The notes under the pieces: generated by a model | The model's database searches: none | What the model was told of the DNA's origin: nothing | What the model saw: the letters and a program-made list of their open reading frames with translations, nothing else | Program-made: the position numbers and the translations under genes | Part shown: in pieces, positions 24,277 through 35,289 of the stretch | Position numbering within the stretch: the first letter of the stretch is position 1 | How the letters are laid out: the number at the start of each line of letters is the position of its first letter | Assembly: GCF_000003815.2 (NCBI RefSeq) | Contig: NC_049992.1 | Span: forward strand, 3,333,703 to 3,397,702 | Direction: 5' to 3' | Source of the DNA: Branchiostoma floridae | Taxonomy: Eukaryota > Chordata > Leptocardii > Amphioxiformes > Branchiostomatidae | Length of the DNA: 64,000 bases

Positions 24277-25860
24277 CAGTGTTCCCGCCAGGGGGAGCGA
24301 AGCCCGCCTAAGGCTCTCGCATTTTAGACTATTCAGAAGGCTTTATATTGTATCAGTTCTTAGGGGCATATCTATGATAATCGCAGCAGTCACTTAACTT
24401 CTCTTCAGGAGTTTAGCGTAACACTATTTCAGGTCAAACCGTCAAAGGCAACTAAAAACAAACTTTAACGTTACTGAGTTCAACAGTACTTATAACTTGT
24501 TATCCGAAGTTGAAACGCTAGCGATGGTATTTTCGGGTCAAAGCTTCAAAGACAACTAAAACCTCATAAACAACAAACTTAAGGTAGCCAGGAGGTATGT
24601 CTGAGCAAGATTTCTTTCCGAAAAATAACCATCAATGTTAGTAGATAGGTTCTTCTATTTTAATAAAAATAAGATACTTGGCCATCAAATGTTGTTTTTG
24701 TTGGCCAAATTTCAAGGTCAAAGTAGCTGTCTCAAATTACACAAAAATTTCAAACTCTTCACAGCTTTTCAAACTTGACATCATTGGGTAGGTCTTAGTG
24801 AAAGAAATAGAATGGTTTTTATTGCGAAAAAATCGGACATACCGTTACAGAGTTATGGCCATCAACGGCCTGAAAATTACGCCATAATTTCTCCGGGTCA
24901 GCTAATTAAATATGCAAGATTACAATATCTCCACAGTCATACAAGATACAAGGAAAAAACTTGGTATACTGGGGTTTTGTAACATGCTGAATTGAACTAT
25001 GGCCATGAAATTTACATATCTAATTCATAAATGATAAATAATCCTGAATAATTGAGTTCCAGGGGTAATAAAATCTGAGTCAGCTAATTAAATATGCAAA
25101 AACACCATATTTTCCCTCTCCTTGAAGATACAAGAACAAAACTTGGTATACCGAGGTTTTAGCACATGCCGAATACAAATCTGACCTCAAAATATCATTT
25201 TGATTTTTTTATGACCTATAAAAATGGATTGCGTCACTACTACCACCACAATGTGATTATCGGAGCGACACGCCCCAAAAACTGGTCATCAAAATTAGTC
25301 AAAATGTATCTTATTTTGAAATATACCCTGTAAGGTAGAATGTCTCGCGCAGCCGCCTCAAAAGGGTGCTATTTAGTGCTCCCAATTGCTGGTAGCAAAA
25401 GGGGTAATAAAAATTCGAGAAAAAAAATTCATAAAAAATCAGCATTACAAGATATGACAAAATCCACGCACAGATCTTTTTAAATGACCATTATATACAT
25501 TACTGTAAAGTATCAACAACAATCGTCAAATTACAAGCGGGGCAAAACACTTTTCTGGCATTTTTTCCCCAAATGGGCGTGGCCATATAGCTCTCTATGA
25601 CATCATCATGACGTCATGATAATTTGCATAAATCACCTTTATGCAATAAGGTACTTCCTAAAAAAAACTAAAGACCCATGCATTATCCAAACATGATATT
25701 TTCATGACACCAAAAACACCCCCAAACGCCTCAGTTACCACTCTTTATGGCCTTAACTTAGCTCAACAGTATATAAAAATATTGTACGGGTTGCCATCCT
25801 TAGTTGAAGCGCTTATTTATAGCGCTAGTATCTTCGCTGCGCCGTTAGCCGCCGTGCGAC
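24277..25860. mobile_element. hAT-like element copy, interrupted
   Basis: It starts with CAGTGTTCCCGCCAGG and continues with AAGCCCGCCTAAGGCTCTCGCA and later AACAGTAT...ATATTGTACGG. The same order of blocks occurs in the CDC42 intron at 44955-45260. The copy here is split by a 1.17-kb insertion, and its right end was not found, so the end given is approximate. Confidence 0.5.
24583..25752. mobile_element. nested insertion at TTAA
   Basis: A 1,170-bp block interrupts the hAT-like copy. TTAA is present on both sides (24579-24582 and 25753-25756), while the uninterrupted relative at about 45.21 kb reads straight across. TTAA duplication is the hallmark of piggyBac-type elements. No transposase frame is present, so it would be non-autonomous. 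Two internal segments containing CAGCTAATTAAATATGCAA are repeated. Confidence 0.5.
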
Positions 25861-25869
25861 TTTTGTTGA

Positions 25870-27869
25870 CGGTCTGATATCCCTACGTCGCCGCCTCGCT
25901 GATATTCCCACGGACATGTTTCAAGAAAAATACCCAGCAAAAACACTGTTCTGCGTCAAATTCTATTCTATAAAACATGTGGGACTCAGTGTTACAGTCT
26001 AAATATTTTGTATAAGCAACGCTGTAGGAAAGAAGGTCCAAGCAATGTAAAACATCACGTAGCAAGAAGTTCGCTGTCAACTGGCACACAGCACATGACT
26101 GTTTGAAACTCTAAGTCTAATCAACAGCCGTGTTTGATTGATAGCCGGCCGTCCTTTGATGAAGTCGGCGAAAGGTGCGTTAGTTAGAAAATCTGCGTTT
26201 AGTTTTGATACGTAATTATAAGTTAGACAGTGGCGAGAATGATTATTTTCTCATCAATATTTCTCTGCAGAATTATTTGAACTTAATTGTACATCTAAAC
26301 AATTGGCTTACCTGTGCAATGTTTATATGATTAATGATCAGTGTACTGAAATCATGTGTAACGTATGGCTCCTAGTCAATAGATCAGCATTTTCTCTATA
26401 GTGACCACCTGTCTATAGTGGCCCCATTTCCTAGTGCTGTTGTTGTTTGACATAAACTTTGAACATTTAAATTGTAAGTAACTTTATACTGCCAGAGTTT
26501 CAGCCCAATAAAACACTCTCAGCGCCAGGGTATGAACAGACTGACCAGACAGACGAAAATAAAATCCTCGAACAAGGTTCAAATGTATCTTCCGGGTCTG
26601 GCAGGAAGTTGTTAAACTAAAATAAGAATAGGCTCGATGGCTGATTGCATACAAAGTAAAACAATTTAACAGTTTTACAGCTTGAAGAAAACAAACGCTC
26701 CTACAGTACCTGCACCTGCTTGATAATTATCAAATCGTTTGCCCTACTTGAATAAAAAAAGTTCACTGCAATAATAAATGTACCCACATCACAAGGAGCT
26801 TATACTTTTTTAAACTTACAAGTTATCGTACTGAAAATTGTTAATGACATTACATGAAGTCATTCAACAATTTTCAGTCATGATGAAAATTTTCTGAATG
26901 GAATGTGATTATTGTCATTTTCTGAAAAATAGAAGCAAGCTCTGTTTTTACCTGGAATCAATTCACAATACCAGTCCCCTTTGGGGAATAATGTACTGTT
27001 AATATGATGTTCCATTTTTGCGCAGGGGTGATTTGGAACAGTCCAATGTTGCGTGGGAAGGGGTATGGCTGAAATATGCTGTATTTGCTCTTAAGCAAAT
27101 GTCGGCCTTTCTAGTTATTACTTTCATTGATCTACTTATTATCATTAACTAATTTGCCACCATTTACTTATTCTAAATTATTATTTATGTTACCTAAAGT
27201 AGGGCTAGCAGCCTGCAGTTCGTGTAAACAGTAGCTTTACATCAGACACTGGCGAGATGATGGGGTATCACCTGCGTTGTCCATTCAGCACTGTATTTTG
27301 ATTTTGATCCATAAAACACAGTTAAAACATCAGTGAGTAGGTACTAGGTTCACATTGTACTGAAGGACAGGTGTCGCTGCTCACAGTTCAAATGCGGTTA
27401 CAAAACGTAAATTTCATGACGCCTCAAGGGGATGAGATAAAAGTTTGTTGTAGAGTATTTTAGTATTAACTTGGTAATGATAGAAACACAACGTTAACGT
27501 AGTGGTCAAATATACATCTTAGTGTACTGCTAACTGTAGACAGACATTGTATGATAGAGAATAGTGGGACCAAAATTATGCCACTTTTGAACTAGTGTCT
27601 AACTTCAAGATGGTAAGAAATGATGTAATATACAAAATATCGAAATACATATAATCAATCACCTTTATGTATTAACAATTTGGCGTTTATTTGTCTCATT
27701 ATGCACGAGCAGAAACGTCTGTTCTTGTCAAGCTATGGATAGCATTTCATAGAAATGTCATAGATAAAATTTCTACAAAACTTTTTAAAAAGTGGGAAGA
27801 AATGAAAAGTGATACAAATACATGTATAAGCCTTATCTTTTGCCACAGATTATGATTCAGACACTGAAC
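25870..27869. other. 3' flank of copy 4 and intergenic DNA
   Basis: No gene recognised. A small hairpin (CTGAAAATTGTT...AACAATTTTCAG) lies near 26831-26878. A fragment TCTATAGTG..CCACCTGTCTATAGTGGCC at about 26393-26423 resembles the element at 60556-60732. The last 350 bp (27530-27860) match the copy 2 3' flank (8200-8540). Confidence 0.45.
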
Positions 27870-30800
27870 TCAGCTCAATAGCGCATGTAGGAATATTTTT
27901 ACTCGCTCTATAAATGGGTGATTTTGGTCTTCAGGGTAAACCTGCCTTGCCATGGACAAGGCTTCTTGGAAGGCATTAGTAGCTCTGGTATGATCACTTA
28001 TCATGACCAAGTATGACCCCAAGTTCAAGAGTGCCAGGGCAATATCAGGATGGGGTGTATCGGGACCATAGATATTCCTAAACATCTGCAGTGCCTGTTC
28101 ACCGTAGCTGATAGCATTTTTGTAATCACCAAGGCTGGACCAAACTACCCCCAGGTTCCCGAGCAGTTTAGCAATGTCAGTATGTGGTGTACTATGACCA
28201 TATACATGTATACTCCTGAACATATATAGTGCTTGTTCATAGTAGGTGATGGCTTTCCTTGGCTCATTCAGCGCGCTCCAGGCTCCTCCAATGCTACTTA
28301 GAGAGCTAGCGATGTCAGGATGTGCTGTAGTCTGACCATGGATACTTCTGCGCATCTCCAATGCCTCTTGGAAATAGCTGATTGCTTTCCTGTAATCAGC
28401 AAGGTTTGTCCAGATTGCTCCCACGTTGTTGAGTGACGTGGCAATGTCAAGATGTGCTTCGGTCTGATAAATGTTCCTTTGCATTGTCAGTGCCTGCTCA
28501 TAGTAACTGAGTGCTTTCCTGTGATCACCCAGACCGCTCCAGGCGGTCCCGAGATTGCTGAGTGCACTAGCAATGTCAGGATGTTCTGTACCTTCGCCAT
28601 AGATGCTCCTGTCCATCTTAAGTGACTGCTCAAGATAGCTGATAGCTTTTTTGTAATCACTTAGATAGAGACAGGTGAACCCCAAGTTGTGTAGTGAAGT
28701 AGCAATGTCAGGACATGCTGTTGTTTGATCGTGACCATAGATACTCCTGTACATTTGGAGTGCCTGTTCATTGTAGCTTATTACTTTTCTGGCATCGCCG
28801 AGAAAATACCAGGTAGCCCCTAGGTTCGAGAATGACAAAGCAATGTCAGGATGTGCTGCATTATGACCATAGATCCTCTTGCGCATCTGTAGTGCATGAT
28901 CATGATACTTGACAGCTTTTTTGTAATTACCTTTATCTTTCCAGAGAGACCCAATGCATTCCAGTGCATTAGCAATCTGGGGATGTGCTGCAGTCTGGCC
29001 ATAGTTACTCCAGTACATTTTTAGTGCCTGTTCAATGTAGCTGATTGCTTTCACATATTCACCCAGATTTCTCCAGGCATCTCCCAAGTTGAGGAGTAGA
29101 GTGGCATGTTCAGACTTTCCTGTTCTGACGCCATACGTGTCGAAGATTCGTTTGTCCATCTGCAGTGCCTGTTCAAAATACTCAATTGCTGTTTTGTAAT
29201 CACCAATGTCACCACATGCTAACCCCAGGCTGTTGAGTGTGGTGGCAATGTCTGGATGTGCCGTATTCTGACCATAGGTACTTTTCATTATCTTTAGTGC
29301 TTGTTCAAGGCAACTGATAGCTTTTTTAAAATCACCAGCTTGGGAATATGAGCTCCACAAGTTGTTGAGGACGTAGGAAATCTCTCGACAGTTAGAAGAC
29401 TGCCTCTTGTACATCTGCAGTGTTTCTTCGTAGTAGACGATGGCATTCTGACAGTCACCTACTTTGTTGTAAGCATCTCCAAGATTAATGACCAGATGTA
29501 TTCTCTCAGTGTCATTTTGTTCAGCTTTCTCCATGGCCTCCTCATAGCAGTGGATGGCCAGCCTATATTGGCATAGCTCAAAGTACATCATTCCTTGTAC
29601 CGTGGGAGAGTTATCATAGAAATTAGCGGAAGAAGTTAGAAATTGCTTCTTTTCTGGCAATTGTGACAAATCTCTTTTAAGAGGAATTGCTGTATAGTAG
29701 TATCTAAAAAGTTGTTTTTGATTTTGTTGGTGAAAAACTTTGAGCCCACTTCCATTTTCGTCATTGGTCCGTAGGGACGATGTTTCCATTGAGGCCAGAG
29801 CTGAGAGGTTTTCCCTCTGTCCACCATTTGCAATGTAGGTTCTAAGCCTGAGTTCTGCTGAGATGCTGGTAAGCACTGTCAGGTGGTGTGCATTGTCGGG
29901 ACTTATCACTTGTTGGTTTTCCATTTCTTCTATTGTCTTCCAAACTGTTGTAGGTATAATACACGACGACAACGCCAGACAGTCCACTGCTACAGCTGGG
30001 AAGCGATAGAGGTCTTTCTTTACATCAATCATGCTTGCTGTAATTGATTGTTTACCTCCATGTCTGTAGATTTCCATATTTCCCTTGATTATCTTCTGTG
30101 CCAGTTCTTGCGCCACTTTACCGCCATTGCCTTTCAGTATTTGTTTTGTGATGGCATGTCTGTAGATTTCAATATTTTCCTTAAGCATCTCCTGTGCCAG
30201 TTCTTGTGCCATTTTACCCCCACTAGCTTTCAGTACTTGTTCTGTGATGGTCATGTATATGTCCATCAAACCCTGGTCCCCTGCTATCAGGCATGGATTT
30301 CTCAAGATTGAGGCAAGGTGATATCCTTCCTTCAGGTATGATGTGGCATCAACTTGGAGTTTTGAGACCATGTTACTTGGGGTGCATATGAGTTCACCTA
30401 TTCCCTGCCTGCCCAATGGAGTCTTGCTTGCCTTTCGCATGGAGCCGTCAAATGCAAACCCACGAGGTGTAACAGAGTCATAGTACCAGTCGTCTTGTGA
30501 ATTTTCTGAGTAGAAGTCATTGAGAGATTTTATTCCCAGTACTGGGAGAATAGTTTCACCAAAGTTGACTACCTTGAGATGTAGATAGTGGGTAAGATTA
30601 CGGAAATACGCAAGGTATCGTTCACTTTCTTTTTCTACCAAGATGGCAAACTCCAGGTCTGAGTATGGAGTTACCAGTCCAGTGGCCTGTGAACCCAAAC
30701 CTATCAGGGCATACTTACAGGGAGGGGGACCCATTAACCCAATGCACTCTTCTACAAGCAGGGCGATAAACTCCTTCCTTTTTTGTGCAATGTCCTCAAA

Positions 30801-33077
30801 CAACTGCCTGACAGTCTGAGCTCGATTTTCTTCTATCTCTTTGACACGTGGGTCATCCTCATCATGTACATAAGGATCCTGCTGCTGGTCAATGGTTTCC
30901 ATCTTCAACTTGATCTGGTCCCGCATCTCCTTCAGCTGTTTCTTGTGTTTTTCTGTGTTGTCTGGTTCCACATTATTGTGAATGCCTAAGATACACTTGA
31001 GAAATGACCTCTCTACACGTTTACAGTCTACTACTATGTTACCATTGAGGACTTGATCCTTTGACCTGGCTATTGCTGCATTGTAGAGTGCTGCTGCTTT
31101 GACAAAGTCTCCCCCGCCTCCTGTCTGCTGACCTCGCTTACTGCAGACATCCCCCAACTTGCACAGGGGTTCCACCTCTCTCTGGTACTGCTGGGCTGTG
31201 GGATCTGGGGAGAAAGAACTTGATGTTGGGCATACACGTATCAAATTACTGTTTGATTTATATCCATTTGACTTCTCTATACTTGTAGTGGCAATCATAA
31301 GCTGGAATATTAATTGTTTCATTATGTTTACACAAATTGCAATCATCCCATAGGAAAAGTCTCACATGCACCTTACCTCTCACATGCACCATCTTGAGTG
31401 CAGCTGCAAAGTGCTGCTCTGCTGAGTTCAGGTCTGCCCTGGCAAGGGAGGAGTCACCTTTCTTGAGGTGATCTTGGTACTGACTAAATGAAAAAGACAA
31501 GCTCTGATTATGGTGGAGATATCCATGAGCAAGTATAGCAAACATGTTTTGAAACTGACGCTTCAAAGATACGGCCACGTTTTAGACTTTTGTTTTATTT
31601 TAACGGTCGACTCACCTTGGTATGTCTGGATGGAGATGGCAGTCTTCCATAGCTCTTATGATCTTCTTCCCCAACTGTCGACCCGCACATGGCTTCCTTG
31701 CTGACAGTCTTGATTTATTTGGCGAAGGCTGCTGTAGGGTTAAAACAAACAAGTTCTACAATGCTCTGCAAATTTTTGTATTTATTTTGTCCTTAGCCTA
31801 ACCCCGTAAACCTGTACATACAAACATCATGACGATTCGTCAACTCCTCCTATGGTTATTCTCTTTCAAAGTCTTAACATTGGCCCTTGCAGTTCAAAAC
31901 GGCCATAGAAGGGCCTAAACCTACACATATTACTGTGCAGCCCAACAGCTTTTACAACTTAAACAATAATGACCAGTTTGACCACTGATATGACCAGAAC
32001 ACAGGAAATTAAAAGACACATGCATCTAAAACATAACCATCTTGGAGAAGGTAACAAATCTGAGTGGCCATGGACGATATCCTTCGACAAAAAAGTCTTG
32101 CCTTTGGGGCTTTGTTAGTTGAATGAATTGATAGCATCTTTTGAGATATCTAAACACTTGTATTCTGTCTCCGCATTAGGTATGCTTAATAGAGTTGGAT
32201 TCCTAAATTGCTTAGAAGTAGCCTCCTTTTCACTGAGACCGGACAGTTTGTGCGATCAGGTATTGAGGGTTTGGAACCACATGCATCGGCCACTTTTGCT
32301 GGCAAAAAATATAGTCTTACAGCGCACAAAAGACCCATAACAAAACTAACATTACTTGATACTGTTGTTGAAACTACTTACCTTTCTCATTGTTTTCCTT
32401 AACTTCTCCGCGAACACGACACGATGGTACAGAGTCTGCTTCATTCCAGGCTCCTTACATGTATATCTTCTCAGGGCCTTGCTGTACATGGAAACCGCCT
32501 TGAGGAACTGGGATACATCAGACGTTTTCTTACCTTTCTCCAAGTACAAGTCCCCTAACGATTTTAGAGTCTCGAGTTCCAAGAGCACGTCAGCGGTTGT
32601 GAGTGCGGTCACTAATGTTTCTGAGTACGCGTCCTCGACAGAGTGCCAGGGCTTTAGACCGACTCTTCTGTCCAAGTTGTCACAAATTCTCGCCACTCTT
32701 AAGACATTGCCGTCAGTAGTACTAATACCCCAGCAGTAGGATGGCTGTTCCTGTGGAGTGTACCCCTGCAGCAGTTGTTTTGAGAGTTTCTCCATGTAGC
32801 CAATACGACGTTCCAGTGTTTGTCCCATGTCTGGATCTGTGCAGCGCAGTAGGGCAGTAGCATACAGGCCGGCAGCCTTGTCAAACTCTGCTGAATCTTT
32901 GCTTAGCTTGCCTTTCTGGAGACACAGGTCTCCTAGACTTTTCATCACTTCTGCTTCGATAAAGTCATCTTTCTTAACAATGGCATCCTTCAGAGCCCGT
33001 CCATAGTTCATTGCTTGGCCATGTCGACTCTTGAGATTGGACTCCAAGTCCTGTAACTTGTTTGCCAGGCTAGTCAT
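27870..33077 (-). CDS. NTase-TPR repeat protein, copy 4
   Basis: Four coding exons with matching phases: 33077-32382, 31731-31616, 31483-31377 and 31204-27870, giving 1,417 aa. Exon 1 closely resembles copy 3, including sequence into the intron. The large exon has the NTase signature GLGSQATG...SDLEF (about G477/S478), [10 protein letters not shown], the 32-residue duplicated linker shared with copy 3, then about 12 TPRs. TPR composition switches: early and final repeats follow copy 2, a central block ([18 protein letters not shown]...) follows copy 3. One repeat near 28.3 kb begins like copy 3 (DIASS) and ends like copy 2 ([13 protein letters not shown]), removing one repeat. A segment between GRQG and ELICTP is five residues shorter than in the other copies. 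The C-terminus (...FIERVKIFLHALLS) is intact. Function unknown; NTase plus TPR scaffold by motif. Confidence 0.83.
30060..30252 (-). repeat. 96-bp internal duplication in copy 4
   Basis: Adjacent 32-aa units [17 protein letters not shown]... and ITKQILKGNGGKVAQEL... before GKQSITAS. Same site and phase as in copy 3. Confidence 0.7.
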
Positions 33078-33339
33078 CTTGGCCCTAAAACATTTCCTTC
33101 GTCTTGTCCGATTGTCTGCAACCTTTATGAGTTGTCTTTGTTCCTTTAAGTCCTGAGTTGCTGCCTTGAATACTTCGATTTGGTCAGTCTTGTTGACATG
33201 TCAACATGTTCAAAGACTGTGTTACAAACAGGAGGCAGGTATCTGCTAGCTTTTCTGGCAGGATGGATACACTTGTCTCGATCTTAAATGGACGTCTGGA
33301 ATGCCACAACTTACAGCCCTTCAAGACATTTGCCTGTTC

Positions 33340-33430
33340 GTCTGTAAGTCAGAGCTCTCCTTGGTTTTCCCCTGCGTCACTGCTGGGACTTTCCACTCTG
33401 TCAACAAAAACGCGATCAGATAACAAAAGG
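33340..33430 (-). promoter_or_regulatory. proximal kappaB block of copy 4
   Basis: The classical kappaB site GGGACTTTCC is at 33385-33394, about 310 bp upstream of the copy 4 start, within TTTTCCCCTGCG..CACTGCTGGG. The same arrangement lies upstream of copy 5 (40258-40290). No CRE is present here. Confidence 0.55.
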
Positions 33431-34049
33431 CCGTCCGATACCTGATATGTCTGTACCTTGGTTCATTGTGACGATCGTGTGTACTACACGGGGGATATGC
33501 ACACATTAGCGTTTGTAAACTTACAATTCTATTATACATAGGTTTTTAGAATTTTGAAGGGCTACTAAAATAAATGTAATCTGTATATCTTACCTCTAAA
33601 ATGGGAATTCAAGGCAATGCGTTACCGCTATACTACGGATTTGTTTCAGCGGAGAACTTGGAGAAGTACCGCGAAAAAATTCTCAGTTTACGACGAAAAT
33701 AAGTCTCCTCGAAAACAAATGAATTTACACTAACCTCACAAATCAAACTTAGGCCCGACGATTTCTTTGTTATCCTGCAACATTAGGACATTTGCTGCTT
33801 AAAACATGAATCATATTTTTACGAAGTAGTAATACTGAAAAACGCCAGGTCTATGTCGAAATGTGCAAGTCGTTTTCTTGTAAATGCATGCAGTGTTCTA
33901 AAGAATGATGATCAGAAGCCACTTATGTCACTCGCAGACACTCCGTGTATAATTTAGTCGGCTATTGATGGCTGTTGTCGGGCCGGCTGGTTTGAATAAC
34001 AGGTAACATTCCAACGAACGTGGTAACCTGTAAATATCCTGGTCTAAAT

Positions 34050-34265
34050 CTCACCTGGATGAGTTTACCGGTTGAAGATTTTGTTTCGTCATGTTCTGTT
34101 CTCTGTAGTGAACCCCTTGTTTTCCCATACACTATATGATGGCGAGATCTTTGCGATTGGGACTTCCCGAATTCCAGCTGCCGGGACTTTCCGTGACGTA
34201 ACGCTTATGTGAGCTGCCTGTTGTTGACTGAGCTTTAGGTGAGGGGTTAAAGGTCAAGACTTACC
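34050..34265 (-). promoter_or_regulatory. second kappaB/CRE block upstream of copy 4
   Basis: It has the layout of the copy 1 and 2 promoters: donor CCAG/GTGAGA (exon end 34055), GGGACTTCCC (34159-34168), GGGACTTTCC (34183-34192), TGACGTAA (34194-34201) and TGTTGTTGACTGAGC. It lies about 1 kb from copy 4, which also has its own proximal block. It is either an alternative promoter or a relic of a lost array member. Confidence 0.55.
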
Positions 34266-34269
34266 TGCC

Positions 34270-35289
34270 TGTGTTTACACCTGCGGGGTTTTGTATGAAA
34301 TTTGTGAGTAGAGAAGGGTTGGCTACACGTACCTCACATGATCGTTGCTTCTGACAAGCAATAAAAGCAAATAACTATTCTTATACTTAATACCATATAT
34401 TCCGTGGCTGTTCTTACACATGTCAATGAAAGACTGCCAGATCATCGCCACCATTGGGGACATACTGTTTATTTCTTAATGCTTGTATTACGATGTTATA
34501 ATCTATCACATCAAGACCACACTGAGTTATTTTTCATACACATTTGCTAGACATAAATCCAGATCTGTCAAAATCTCAAGCACTCCACTTTTTTAAATTT
34601 CCTATTTTAGTCCGGTTTACAGTAATGTCACTACTGATGATATTTCAAGCAATGCAATTATAAAAGTAATCAATCATCGTAATATGTGTTTCAAGGAATC
34701 AAATATGTTTAATTCACAAATGCAGGATGGATGGTCATGGATGAAGTACTAATTTTCTACCGTATGATGCCATGGCAACCCATTACCAAGTTTGCCTTAA
34801 AACATCGCCACTTGCAAAACACACTATATATTATTAAGCTTTGACGTCATTCAAGTTGCGACGAGAACAATACATTGTGAACACTAGGCAACAGGCTGAT
34901 ATCGTGACCACTAACATATACATATAGACTACATATGTGGCAAACGAATACCCTCATGTACAGCTTAACAGAAAGTGACATGATCACAGAATCAGCATTG
35001 ATGATAATTTAATGAAAGACATTTACATTCTTGTGTGGTGTATGGATCGATGTATGGAAAATTTGATTCCGACAGGAGAAAAAAGCCTTTCTCCTGTACG
35101 ATGTTTCGTTCGGATTTTGAAATTTGACCATATAGAGCAATAGACAACACCACCTTCGTGGCTTTGTTAAGGCGGGGTCATTCTGACGCTCCATGTGTAA
35201 ATAGCTTTACACATGGACCGTCAAAGTCAGACATGTTCACGGCGGAGATGGAAGAAGGATGTTAACATTTCCGACTGATTAGATTGACC
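34270..35289. other. intergenic, between copies 4 and 5
   Basis: The first part (to about 34.63 kb) still resembles the upstream flanks of copies 1 and 2 (ATCCAGATCTGTCA..., CCGGTTTACAGT). The rest is unique AT-rich DNA and the 3' flank of copy 5, with a short inverted repeat TTTACACATGGA nearby (35186-35219). No gene seen. Confidence 0.45.
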
